Positions 4,005-9,639 of a stretch of 9,756 nt of DNA are shown here, piece by piece; within the stretch, counting starts at the first letter, position 1, and each line of letters begins with the position of its first letter. Both the position numbers and the translations under genes were made by a program. Source of the stretch: an uncultured bacterium (GTDB taxonomy: Bacteria; Patescibacteriota; Minisyncoccia; Phycocordibacterales; CAIZIN01); the NCBI GenBank assembly GCA_903933085.1, contig CAIZIN010000074.1:1-9756 (forward strand), in the 5' to 3' direction. A model generated the notes under the pieces. It ran no database searches. It was given only the letters and a program-made list of their open reading frames with translations, and was not told the origin of the DNA.

Positions 4005-4044
4005 AAGGTCCGGCCTTTTGAATTCCTAAGGCCGGACCTTTTAC
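4005..4044 (+). terminator. Second hairpin, terminator-like, upstream of comM
   Basis: AAGGTCCGGCCTT (4005-4017) pairs perfectly with AAGGCCGGACCTT (4028-4040), and a short TTTT follows. Each arm is itself nearly palindromic. It may be a back-up terminator or a structure limiting read-through into comM. Confidence 0.5.
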
Positions 4045-4063
4045 CGACTTGTTTTAAAAAATG

Positions 4064-4072
4064 TGCTACAAT
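4064..4072 (+). promoter_or_regulatory. Extended -10 promoter of comM
   Basis: TGCTACAAT fits the extended -10 form (TGn plus a TATAAT-like box), with no good -35. The box ends 9 nt before ATG 4082, so the mRNA has almost no leader. This argues against the upstream ATG at 4061, which lies upstream of the predicted transcript start. Confidence 0.5.
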
Positions 4073-4081
4073 TATTTTATT

Positions 4082-5671
4082 ATGAGTTTCGCAAAAGTTT
4101 TTTCTGCGCAAACTGTACTCTTGCGCCCACATATTATTAATGTAGAAATTGATCTCTCAAAAGGCCTTCACACTTTTTCTTTGATAGGACTTGCGAGTAA
4201 AGAAGTCGATGAAGCAAAAGATCGAGTTGGAGCTGCGATTAAAAATTCTGGATTTACTAGTCCTAAACAAAAAAATCAAAAGATTGTAGTTTCACTTGCT
4301 CCAGCGGATATAAAAAAAGAAGGACCACTTTTTGATGTGCCTATTGCACTTGCATACTTGATAGCTTCGGGAGATATTAAATTTAATCCAGAAGAAAAAC
4401 TTTTTATTGGGGAGCTTGCACTCGATGGTAGTGTCCGTCCGGTGCGTGGAGTTTTGCCAATTGTAAAATTTGCAAAAGATCAAAATTATACCGAAGTCTA
4501 TGTCCCGTTAGAAAATGCTGATGAAGCTCTTTTGGTAGAAGGAATTGATGTCTACGGAATTTCAAATTTAAGAGAATTAATTGATCACCTAAACGAGAGA
4601 AATATAGATCTTGATGACGGAGGACTTGAGGAAGATTTTGTGAACAAAAAACTTTCACCACTGCAGAGAAATTTAAATGATTTATTAACTGGTGAAAATA
4701 TTTTAGAAATTGATGTGGACTTTGCAGATGTTAAAGGTAATGAATCTGCAAAAAGAGGATTAGAAATTGCAGCTGCTGGTGGTCATAACATTTCTATGTG
4801 GGGTCCACCGGGGACTGGGAAGACAATGTTGGCTCGAGCATTTAGACATTTACTTCCTGAACTTTCTTTGGATGATCAACTCGAGGTTACGAGTATACAT
4901 TCGGTTGCGGGAGCTCTTCATAATTCTTTGGTGCGTGTGCCCCCGTTTCGCGCACCGCATCATACATCATCTTATGTATCTCTTGTTGGTGGTGGTGCCA
5001 TACCAAAACCTGGTGAGGTGACTCTGGCACACAAAGGCGTTTTATTCTTGGATGAGTTCCCTGAATTTGAAACAAGAGTAATAGATGCGTTAAGACAACC
5101 CCTAGAAGACAGGGTGGTAACTGTTTCACGAGCTAAAGGGACGGCTCAGTTTCCTGCTCAATTTATTTTAGTTGCAGCGATGAATCCATGTCCGTGTGGA
5201 AATTTTCAATCACGTGATAAAGAATGTATTTGTTCGCCGATAGTAATTTCAAAGTATCAAAGAAAAATTTCAGGACCAATTGTAGATCGTATTGATATGT
5301 GGGTAGAGGTTAGTAAAGTAAAACATGGAGAGCTTATGGAAAAAGCAAATGGAGAAACAACCGAGGATGTTAGAAAGAGAGTTGTCCAGGCAAGAGAATT
5401 ACAGAAACAAAGATTCTTTGCAAATGGATTAAAGATAAAAACAAATAGTGAAATGAATTCTAAAAATGTTATTGCTTGCGCAAATCTTTGTGGATCATCT
5501 AAAAAAATATTGGATATGTCCGCGAATAAAATTGGACTGTCTGCTCGTGGATACCATCGGGTAGTTAAGCTCGCTAGAACAATTGCCGATCTGGCAAAGA
5601 GTGAGGAGATTTTGGATTTACATATACTCGAAGCTTTACAATATAGACCAAAGTCGTTCAGTAGCTTTTAA
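4082..5671 (+). CDS. comM: ComM/YifB AAA+ helicase of natural transformation
   Basis: This 529-aa protein matches the ComM/YifB (Mg-chelatase-like) family over its whole length. In other bacteria ComM is a hexameric DNA helicase that drives branch migration of incoming single-stranded DNA during natural transformation. The N-terminal domain (1-170) has the family signature GLASKEVDEAKDRVGAAIKN and 'SLAPADIKKEGPLFDVPIAL'. The AAA+ module follows, with Walker A GPPGTGKT (241-248), Walker B VLFLDE (320-325), the NPCPCG sensor region (368-373) and a second cysteine pair (382-384), which with C370/C372 probably binds zinc, and 'ISGPIVDRID' with the likely arginine finger R403. The C-terminal domain has the typical LSARGYHRVVKLARTIADLA (487-506). 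ATG 4082 gives the usual N-terminus (AKVFSA) and follows the promoter. The length is normal and no key residue is missing. Confidence 0.95.
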   Translation: MSFAKVFSAQTVLLRPHIINVEIDLSKGLHTFSLIGLASKEVDEAKDRVGAAIKNSGFTSPKQKNQKIVVSLAPADIKKEGPLFDVPIALAYLIASGDIKFNPEEKLFIGELALDGSVRPVRGVLPIVKFAKDQNYTEVYVPLENADEALLVEGIDVYGISNLRELIDHLNERNIDLDDGGLEEDFVNKKLSPLQRNLNDLLTGENILEIDVDFADVKGNESAKRGLEIAAAGGHNISMWGPPGTGKTMLARAFRHLLPELSLDDQLEVTSIHSVAGALHNSLVRVPPFRAPHHTSSYVSLVGGGAIPKPGEVTLAHKGVLFLDEFPEFETRVIDALRQPLEDRVVTVSRAKGTAQFPAQFILVAAMNPCPCGNFQSRDKECICSPIVISKYQRKISGPIVDRIDMWVEVSKVKHGELMEKANGETTEDVRKRVVQARELQKQRFFANGLKIKTNSEMNSKNVIACANLCGSSKKILDMSANKIGLSARGYHRVVKLARTIADLAKSEEILDLHILEALQYRPKSFSSF

Positions 5672-5675
5672 TGCA

Positions 5676-5707
5676 GAATTAAGAATTAAGAATTAGAAAT
5701 TAGGAAT
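5676..5707. repeat. 7-bp tandem repeats after comM
   Basis: Four to five units of GAATTAA and its variants (GAATTA, GAAATTA, GGAAT) start four bases after the comM stop. A partly inverted copy (AATTCCCAATTCTTAAATT) lies on the far side of the terminator at about 5760-5778. Confidence 0.55.
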
Positions 5708-5720
5708 AAATTTAATACAA

Positions 5721-5757
5721 GAAAATGCCGGACGCAAAGCGTTCGGCATTTTCTTTT
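5721..5757. terminator. Bidirectional terminator between convergent genes
   Basis: GAAAATGCCGGACGC (5721-5735) pairs with GCGTTCGGCATTTTC (5739-5753), 15 bp with one G-U pair and an AAA loop. The A-T outer pairs and following TTTT let it serve both comM and the minus-strand protease gene. Confidence 0.9.
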
Positions 5758-5787
5758 AAATTCCCAATTCTTAAATTAACTTTTCTG

Positions 5788-7035
5788 TTACTGCAAAAAA
5801 GGCTTCACATATTCTAATAGTGAATTTTGTTTTTGAGAAAAATCGGATAGTAGAATTTCTTTGTCTGTATTTATAAATTCCTCAAGATTTTTACCGGTAT
5901 CATTTTTCATGACTCGACTGATGTAGGTTGTTGTGAGTGCATTAATTTTTGAGTTACCGCTCTCATCATTTATTGAAACAATAAGTCCGATTAGATTATT
6001 TTTAACATCAAAGATCCCTCCACCAGAAGAGCCATGTTGCCCAACTTTTGTAATACCTGTTTCGAGTACATCAATATGGCTTCCATCAATTGTGTATACA
6101 TTTGAAATATTTATAACGTCAGCTAGAAAGGTTAAATATTTTCTGAGAGATAGTGCACCGAGTGTGCCTGCCGGGTATCCGGCGACAAGAATCTTATCAT
6201 TTATATTCTGACTAGTAAGTTCTTTTGAATTGATATTTGTGTGTTGAATATTTGAATTGATATTTGTATTATCATTCTTTGAATTTATTGAAAGAAGTGC
6301 AAAATCATTTTCCCCAGTTCCTCGAGAACTTTTTGTAAAAATGACCCCAGCATTTTTTTGTAACCAATTTTCATTTATATATATTAGTGATGCTTTGTAT
6401 TTATCGATAGCAATTTCTCCTTGGCGAATTGAGCAGTCTTTGTTTGGAACTAAAAAGTTTTCAGCTACATGAGAGTTTGTTAGAATTATTCCGTTATCTG
6501 TCAAGATGATGCCACTGCCAGTTGAGATTGAAACCATGTTCCCTTTTGTGGAAATACAAAAAATATTTACAGTACTTTGTTGAGAATTTGTATAAACATT
6601 ATTCCATTCCGCAAGAGCTGTACCTCGACTTATTTCACTCATGATCTGAGGAAGCTCAATACTTGGTACAGGAATATTTTTCAATGACGGACTTTCTTTT
6701 GCAACTGGAGAAATTGTTTGAATAACAGGAGTTGGAATCTTAGGTGTTGTACTTGCTGTTACTTTTTTTAATTCAATGTTTGATACAATTTTGTCTTTTG
6801 TCGATGTTGCTTCTGTGGTTGTTCCAAAGTTCTCAATATATCTATCTTTTTTTAGGTCGATGTTTCCATTTTCAATTTCTATAAATATTGGAGAAATATT
6901 TAATTTTGCAGGAGTTATATTTGATTGATCTAATTTGAGATCAATATTGTGTCCTGTAAGTGCAAGAGTGTATGCTATAGCTCCAATTAAGATTCTTGAA
7001 AAAAGTTGTCCGGCAAATTGTATTAAAGGTCCCAT
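5788..7035 (-). CDS. Membrane-anchored trypsin-like (HtrA-type) serine protease
   Basis: This 415-aa protein starts with an uncleaved-signal-like hydrophobic segment (about residues 11-27, LFSRILIGAIAYTLALT). A low-complexity Thr/Ser/Pro/Ile linker runs to about residue 135. A chymotrypsin-fold protease domain (140-375) follows. The triad is visible: H189 in ILTNSHVAENF, D244 in GENDFALL and S337 in GQHGSSGGGIFD. 'GSGIILTDNGIILTNSHV' is the classical S1C/DegP-like opening. No PDZ domain follows, only a 40-residue charged tail, so it differs from full HtrA/DegP and is closer to the PDZ-less secreted trypsin-like proteases. The likely role is cleavage of proteins outside the membrane. An insertion rich in Asn (about 252-280) contains an in-frame 27-bp duplication. 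It stands alone, with its own promoter and terminator. Confidence 0.88.
   Translation of the reverse strand: MGPLIQFAGQLFSRILIGAIAYTLALTGHNIDLKLDQSNITPAKLNISPIFIEIENGNIDLKKDRYIENFGTTTEATSTKDKIVSNIELKKVTASTTPKIPTPVIQTISPVAKESPSLKNIPVPSIELPQIMSEISRGTALAEWNNVYTNSQQSTVNIFCISTKGNMVSISTGSGIILTDNGIILTNSHVAENFLVPNKDCSIRQGEIAIDKYKASLIYINENWLQKNAGVIFTKSSRGTGENDFALLSINSKNDNTNINSNIQHTNINSKELTSQNINDKILVAGYPAGTLGALSLRKYLTFLADVINISNVYTIDGSHIDVLETGITKVGQHGSSGGGIFDVKNNLIGLIVSINDESGNSKINALTTTYISRVMKNDTGKNLEEFINTDKEILLSDFSQKQNSLLEYVKPFLQ
6224..6267. repeat. In-frame 27-bp tandem duplication inside the protease gene
   Basis: TTTGAATTGATATTTGT occurs at 6224-6240 and again at 6251-6267, 27 bp apart. On the minus strand it encodes two TNINS blocks nine residues apart, in a surface loop between the catalytic Asp and Ser. 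Confidence 0.75.
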
Positions 7036-7047
7036 AGTTTGTACTTA

Positions 7048-7076
7048 ATAATAGTGCATAAAGTAGGTTTTGACAA
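7048..7076 (-). promoter_or_regulatory. Promoter of the protease gene
   Basis: Reading leftward, TTGTCA (7076-7071), 17 bp, then TATTAT (7053-7048) is a good sigma-70-type promoter. The box ends 12 nt before ATG 7035, so the leader is only a few bases. The rest of 7077-7260 shows no gene. On the other strand an overlapping TTGACA (7070-7075) with TATTGT 16 bp later is a possible rightward promoter. Confidence 0.65.
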
Positions 7077-7260
7077 ACATGTTTTATATGGTATTGTTTC
7101 GGCCGAAAATCAGTGAAAAAAATACTTATTTAATAGAAGTAAAATGCAAGTTTTGTTGCCCGTGTTAATTTCTTTTAGTCTGATGATATATAGATATTGT
7201 GCTAATTGATACTGAATCATATTATCTAGAGCTGGTGGGGTTTTCTTTTTGGTTAGTTTT

Positions 7261-7269
7261 TGCTATAGT
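7261..7269 (+). promoter_or_regulatory. Likely extended -10 promoter of tRNA-Gly
   Basis: TGCTATAGT has the TGn extension and a TATAGT box, 31 nt before the tRNA. A start 6-8 nt later would leave a 5' leader for RNase P to remove. No clear -35 is present. Confidence 0.4.
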
Positions 7270-7300
7270 ACTTGGCACATAGGCAGTTTGTTGAATATAC

Positions 7301-7371
7301 GCGGGATTAGTTAATTGGTATAATATCGGTTTTCCAAACCGAGGTGGGGAGTTCGATTCTCCCATCCCGCA
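7301..7371 (+). tRNA. tRNA-Gly (UCC)
   Basis: The cloverleaf is complete. The acceptor is GCGGGAT/ATCCCGC (7301-7307/7364-7370) with discriminator A7371. The D arm is around GTTAATTGGTATAAT. The anticodon stem is TCGGT/ACCGA with loop TTTCCAA and anticodon TCC at 7333-7335. The T arm is GGGAG-TTCGATT-CTCCC. CCA is not encoded. The anticodon reads GGA and probably other GGN glycine codons. Confidence 0.95.
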
Positions 7372-7375
7372 CAAA
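7354..7375 (+). repeat. Direct repeat copy 1 (attL-like, tRNA-Gly 3' end)
   Basis: The 22 bp run from the T loop of tRNA-Gly to 4 nt past its discriminator base. They recur exactly at 7712-7733. Tyrosine recombinases typically integrate at such tRNA 3' segments and duplicate them. Confidence 0.7.
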
Positions 7376-7419
7376 TAGAAAAACACCCTTCCTGGGTGTT
7401 TTTCTATTTGTGCGGGATG
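7363..7419. terminator. Very long terminator hairpin that copies the tRNA 3' end
   Basis: Bases 7363-7388 and 7394-7419 are a perfect 26-bp inverted repeat around TTCCT. The inner part (AAAAACACCC/GGGTGTTTTT) is an ordinary intrinsic terminator with a T-run. The outer part pairs the tRNA's own CATCCCGCA with TGCGGGATG downstream, so the hairpin competes with the tRNA acceptor stem if transcription reads through. Confidence 0.8.
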
Positions 7420-7730
7420 AGAAAGCCAAGAGTGAGGTCGGGGTGGGACCCGACCGCAAGACCGGAGGGTGAGGATTTATGGGGATATATCCGTAAAGCG
7501 CGAGGTATGCAAAAATGATTTTTCAGTAGAAAAATACTTTGTTTGTGGCTTTCGTGGAGAATCGAAAGGTGGAATAGGAGCAGGTTAGCAAACCTGCGAC
7601 ATGAGCCGGGGTTGCGAGAAGATTTCCGCGCGACTTTGTTTCCTTATGAACGAAGTGAATTAGGAATACAAGAAGTGGCCTTGTGTTAACGGCAGAAAAT
7701 TTATTTCTGACCGATTCTCCCATCCCGCAC
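7410..7730 (+). ncRNA. Candidate structured RNA inside the tRNA-linked element
   Basis: The ends pair: GTGCGGGATG (7410-7419) with CATCCCGCAC (7721-7730), 10 bp. Inside are GGTCGGG/CCCGACC (7436-7442/7449-7455), ATTTTTC/GAAAAAT (7518-7524/7529-7535), CTTTCG/CGAAAG (7549-7554/7563-7568) and GCAGGTT/AACCTGC (7580-7586/7591-7597), all perfect, with more pairing between about 7635 and 7670. No start-to-stop frame here looks like a protein. It has no tmRNA resume-codon landmarks, no RNase P core and no SRP motif that I can find. The strand is assumed to be that of the tRNA. Confidence 0.4.
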
Positions 7731-7733
7731 AAA
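7712..7733 (+). repeat. Direct repeat copy 2 (attR-like)
   Basis: An exact copy of 7354-7375, preceded by TTTCTGAC instead of the GGGAGTT of the tRNA. The identity ends precisely at the T loop on the left and after CACAAA on the right. Confidence 0.7.
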
Positions 7734-7764
7734 AAAATAAACTAGCTTAAAGCTCCCACTTACA

Positions 7765-7789
7765 AAAAAACGCCTCAAAGGCGTTTTTT
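7765..7789. terminator. Bidirectional intrinsic terminator
   Basis: AAAAAACGCCT (7765-7775) pairs with AGGCGTTTTTT (7779-7789), 11 bp around CAA. It ends in T-runs on both strands. It serves the small minus-strand gene at 7801 and any rightward transcript from the tRNA side. Confidence 0.88.
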
Positions 7790-7800
7790 CAATAACTGTC

Positions 7801-8013
7801 TTATTCCTGACCTCTCCAACCATCTGGTGTTTCTCTTAATCTCTTTTCTTCCGCCAGGTCTCCGGGAGTTAATACTCTTCCGTTTTCAACTGCAACCTCA
7901 GGACTTGATGGTACAGCCGATTCTTCCATTACTGCACCGCTTCCTGTTGCTGTATCCTCACCCTCTGGAGCTTCTTTTCTTGGTGCTCCTCCAAACATAT
8001 TTAGGATTGACAT
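7801..8013 (-). CDS. Small acidic, probably disordered protein
   Basis: This 70-aa protein begins MSILNMFGGAPRKEAPEGED and continues with many Glu, Pro, Ala and Gly, ending in a charged helix-like tail (LAEEKRLRETPDGWRGQE). There is no membrane segment or known motif. Most of it is likely unstructured. It ends 12 bp before a good terminator, and a TATAAT lies on its strand at 8046-8041, giving a leader of about 20 nt, which supports a real gene. No Shine-Dalgarno sequence is seen. It diverges from the ClpP-like gene and shares with it a 28-bp dyad. It might be a partner, substrate or unrelated neighbour of that peptidase, and nothing in the sequence decides this. Confidence 0.6.
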   Translation of the reverse strand: MSILNMFGGAPRKEAPEGEDTATGSGAVMEESAVPSSPEVAVENGRVLTPGDLAEEKRLRETPDGWRGQE

Positions 8014-8015
8014 AC

Positions 8016-8043
8016 TTGACTTTTTGTTATTAAGTGTTAAATT
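8016..8043 (+). promoter_or_regulatory. Tentative promoter of the ClpP-like gene
   Basis: TTGACT (8016-8021), 16 bp, TAAATT (8038-8043) is a moderate match to a sigma-70-type promoter. The dyad at 8043-8070 would then cover the transcription start. A TATATT at 8071-8076 is an alternative -10 without a -35. Confidence 0.35.
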
Positions 8044-8070
8044 ATATCTAGAACAAACTGTTCAGATATA
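8043..8070. promoter_or_regulatory. 28-bp dyad in the divergent promoter gap, candidate operator
   Basis: TATATCT-A-GAACA, then AAC, then TGTTC-AGATATA: the two arms are reverse complements apart from one extra A. It overlaps the TATAAT of the minus-strand gene. A repressor bound here could control both genes. Confidence 0.5.
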
Positions 8071-8106
8071 TATATTGTAACAATAACAAGAAGGGAAAGC
8101 AAAAAA

Positions 8107-8652
8107 ATGGATGATAGTAAGTCAACCAACCGACTTGTCTTGTTTGAAGAAGTTAGTTTGAACGTGGTGCAGAATCTCATTGCATCAATTCGAGAAATGA
8201 AACTTCGTGGCGTTGTTGATGCAACGTTGGAAATCAATTCTGTTGGCGGGTCTTTGGTCTCAGCTCTGAATCTCTACGATAACCTCGTAGGTAGTGGAAT
8301 ACGATGGACAGGAATTGTGATTGGAGAGTGTCTCTCATCCGCAGCTGTCGTTCTTCAGGGATGTGAAAAGCGTGAGGCATTGCCAAATGCAAGTTTCTTT
8401 ATCCATGTGAGTCGTAGAAAGTTCGTGATAAATGAATTGCGCACAGATATTCCACTTCAGGTTTATCAAGATAGGCTTGCTAAAGCATACGAAGGTAGTA
8501 AGGAGATTGAGGATAGAAGCAATAAGATTCTTCGGTCTCGCCTGAAATCAGAAAGGTTATCATTTGATAAGTTTTTTACTGAGGAACAACATTTTTCTTC
8601 TTTGATCGCTCTCGAAATGGGTCTCATTGATGAAATTGTTACAACGGTCTAG
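8107..8652 (+). CDS. ClpP-like serine peptidase
   Basis: This 181-aa protein has the ClpP/crotonase-type peptidase fold. 'INSVGGSLVSALNLYDNL' (43-60) matches the ClpP oxyanion strand INSPGG. GECLSSAAVVL (73-83) carries the nucleophile S77. 'ALPNASFFIH' (91-100) carries H100. FDKFFTEE (153-160) aligns with the RDRFLSAPE region of ClpP and puts D154 at the third triad position. The ending 'EMGLIDEIV' matches YGLVD. So the triad is intact, but overall it is divergent from housekeeping ClpP: the usual MGA after the serine is replaced by SAA, and the handle region is different. It may process specific substrates, with or without a Clp ATPase, and none is nearby. A Shine-Dalgarno site AAGAAGGG lies 11 nt before ATG 8107. 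Its stop codon overlaps the terminator. Confidence 0.8.
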   Translation: MDDSKSTNRLVLFEEVSLNVVQNLIASIREMKLRGVVDATLEINSVGGSLVSALNLYDNLVGSGIRWTGIVIGECLSSAAVVLQGCEKREALPNASFFIHVSRRKFVINELRTDIPLQVYQDRLAKAYEGSKEIEDRSNKILRSRLKSERLSFDKFFTEEQHFSSLIALEMGLIDEIVTTV

Positions 8653-8675
8653 CCTTATGGTTAGACCTTTTTCTT
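8646..8675 (+). terminator. Intrinsic terminator overlapping the stop codon
   Basis: GGTCTAGCC (8646-8654) pairs with GGTTAGACC (8659-8667), 9 bp with one G-U, loop TTAT, followed by TTTTTCTTT. The TAG stop (8650-8652) is within the 5' arm. Confidence 0.8.
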
Positions 8676-8688
8676 TATCTGAGTTTTC

Positions 8689-8697
8689 TGCTATTAT
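8689..8697 (+). promoter_or_regulatory. Extended -10 promoter of the aminotransferase gene
   Basis: TGCTATTAT fits TGn-TATAAT, with the box ending 7 nt before ATG 8705. The transcript would begin at or beside the ATG. It explains why translation starts at 8705 although the frame is open back to 8627. Confidence 0.55.
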
Positions 8698-8704
8698 TGC
8701 CCCT

Positions 8705-9529
8705 ATGACTCACAAATATTGTTACTTTCAAGGTTCTATTATTCCGTTTGATAAAGCACATTTAGCATTGAATGATCTCGGTGTTCTTAGGGGTCATGGT
8801 GTTTTTGATTTTTACCGAACATACAACGGTAAACCCTTTCATTTAAAGGATCATTATGCCCGTTTTCAGCAATCTGCCAAAAGTATTGGTCTTATTGTAC
8901 CGGTATCTTTTAAGGATTTTGAAAAGATTACTTTAGATTTACTTAAGAAAAATAAGGTTAAGGACGCTAGCTTTAGGGCTGTGATTTTAGGCGGACCTGT
9001 TCAGAATAGTATGTTTTCAAATATACCAACTTTCTATATTTTAACTGAGGAAGTGTATGAACCAACAAAGGACCAATTAGAAAAAGGGGTGAGCTTGATA
9101 GTTCATGAATATATGAGATATATTCCAGAAGCTAAAACGACTAATTATCTAGAAGCAGTGAGGCTTGAGAAGGAAAGAATGAAGCAGAAAGCCTATGAAA
9201 TTTTATATACCGCTGATGGTTTGGTCTTAGAATGTTCAACAAGTAATATTTTTATGATAAAAGGGAACCATCTTATTACACCAGATAAGAATATCTTGAA
9301 TGGGATAACAAGACGGGTTATTTTAAAACTGGCAAAAAAAGATTTTAAAATAGAAGAAAGGGATGTAGAAATATATGAACTTCTACTTGCAGATGAGATT
9401 TTTATTACAGGTACTAATAAGCAGATTCTTCCGGTTGTGAAAGTTGGTAAGGATATAATTGGAAATGGAAAGGTGGGAGATAAGACTAAACTACTTCAGA
9501 GGCTTTGGTGGGAAGAAGTGAGGAAGTAA
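8705..9529 (+). CDS. PLP fold-type IV aminotransferase (branched-chain or D-amino acid type)
   Basis: This 274-aa protein belongs to the aminotransferase class IV family, which includes branched-chain aminotransferase (IlvE), D-alanine aminotransferase (Dat) and aminodeoxychorismate lyase (PabC). Seen in order are 'ALNDLGVLRGHGVFDFYRTY' (21-40), the opening substrate loop; R53 in HYARFQQSAKSIGL; 'PEAKTTNYLEAV' (141-152) with K144 as the PLP Schiff-base lysine; E176 in VLECSTSNIF, which contacts the PLP ring nitrogen; 'ILNGITRRVIL' (197-207), the phosphate-binding turn; and ADEIFITGTNKQILPVVKV (229-247). The length and order are normal. Which substrate it uses cannot be decided by eye. IlvE or Dat is more likely than PabC because of the TSNIF and TGTNKQILPV signatures. 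No biosynthetic partners are adjacent. ATG 8705 is chosen because the promoter and the clpP terminator lie before it. Confidence 0.88.
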   Translation: MTHKYCYFQGSIIPFDKAHLALNDLGVLRGHGVFDFYRTYNGKPFHLKDHYARFQQSAKSIGLIVPVSFKDFEKITLDLLKKNKVKDASFRAVILGGPVQNSMFSNIPTFYILTEEVYEPTKDQLEKGVSLIVHEYMRYIPEAKTTNYLEAVRLEKERMKQKAYEILYTADGLVLECSTSNIFMIKGNHLITPDKNILNGITRRVILKLAKKDFKIEERDVEIYELLLADEIFITGTNKQILPVVKVGKDIIGNGKVGDKTKLLQRLWWEEVRK

Positions 9530-9532
9530 TAT

Positions 9533-9597
9533 GGAACAGGGAACATATAACATGTGACATAGAACATAGAATACGTAACATATAACACGTAACATGG
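9533..9597. repeat. Degenerate short tandem repeats after the aminotransferase gene
   Basis: Starting 3 nt after the stop, variants of the unit AACATATAACATGTGACAT (AACATAGAAC, ACGTAACATATAAC, ACGTAACATGG) follow one another. It resembles the patches after the stops at 3886 and 5671 in position and in its AAC/TAAC flavour. Confidence 0.6.
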
Positions 9598-9639
9598 AGC
9601 AAAAATACACACACTTGACGCTATAGCGGGTTACCCCAA

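Larger units (their letters stand above)
7354..7733. mobile_element. Putative tiny integrated element or remnant at tRNA-Gly
   Basis: Two identical 22-bp copies of the tRNA 3' end bound this stretch, with 358 bp from one copy to the next. Copy 1 completes a good tRNA, while copy 2 lacks the 5' half of its T stem, so it is a duplicated end and not a second tRNA. The inside is more G+C-rich than its flanks and has no believable protein gene or integrase. It could be what is left after a larger element was deleted, or a miniature element moved by an integrase encoded elsewhere. Alternatively, it arose by local duplication without any recombinase. Confidence 0.5.

Noticed and set aside
4887..5129. 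Minus-strand frames inside comM
   Set aside because: They are shadows of a gene with intact family motifs in the + frame.
7088..7168. 26-codon frame with CKFCCPC
   Set aside because: It is short, has no ribosome site, and the most likely rightward -10 box (7092-7097) lies within it.
7410..7730. tmRNA
   Set aside because: The tRNA-like ends pair, but there is no 5' GGNUUCGAC-type segment, no complete T arm at the 3' copy and no credible tag frame.
7523..7732. 69-codon minus-strand frame
   Set aside because: It overlaps the att-like repeat and hairpins, and has no promoter or recognisable content.
8051..8063. Gram-positive LexA (SOS) box
   Set aside because: GAAC and GTTC are separated by five bases here, while the known box has four. 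No DNA repair gene is beside it.
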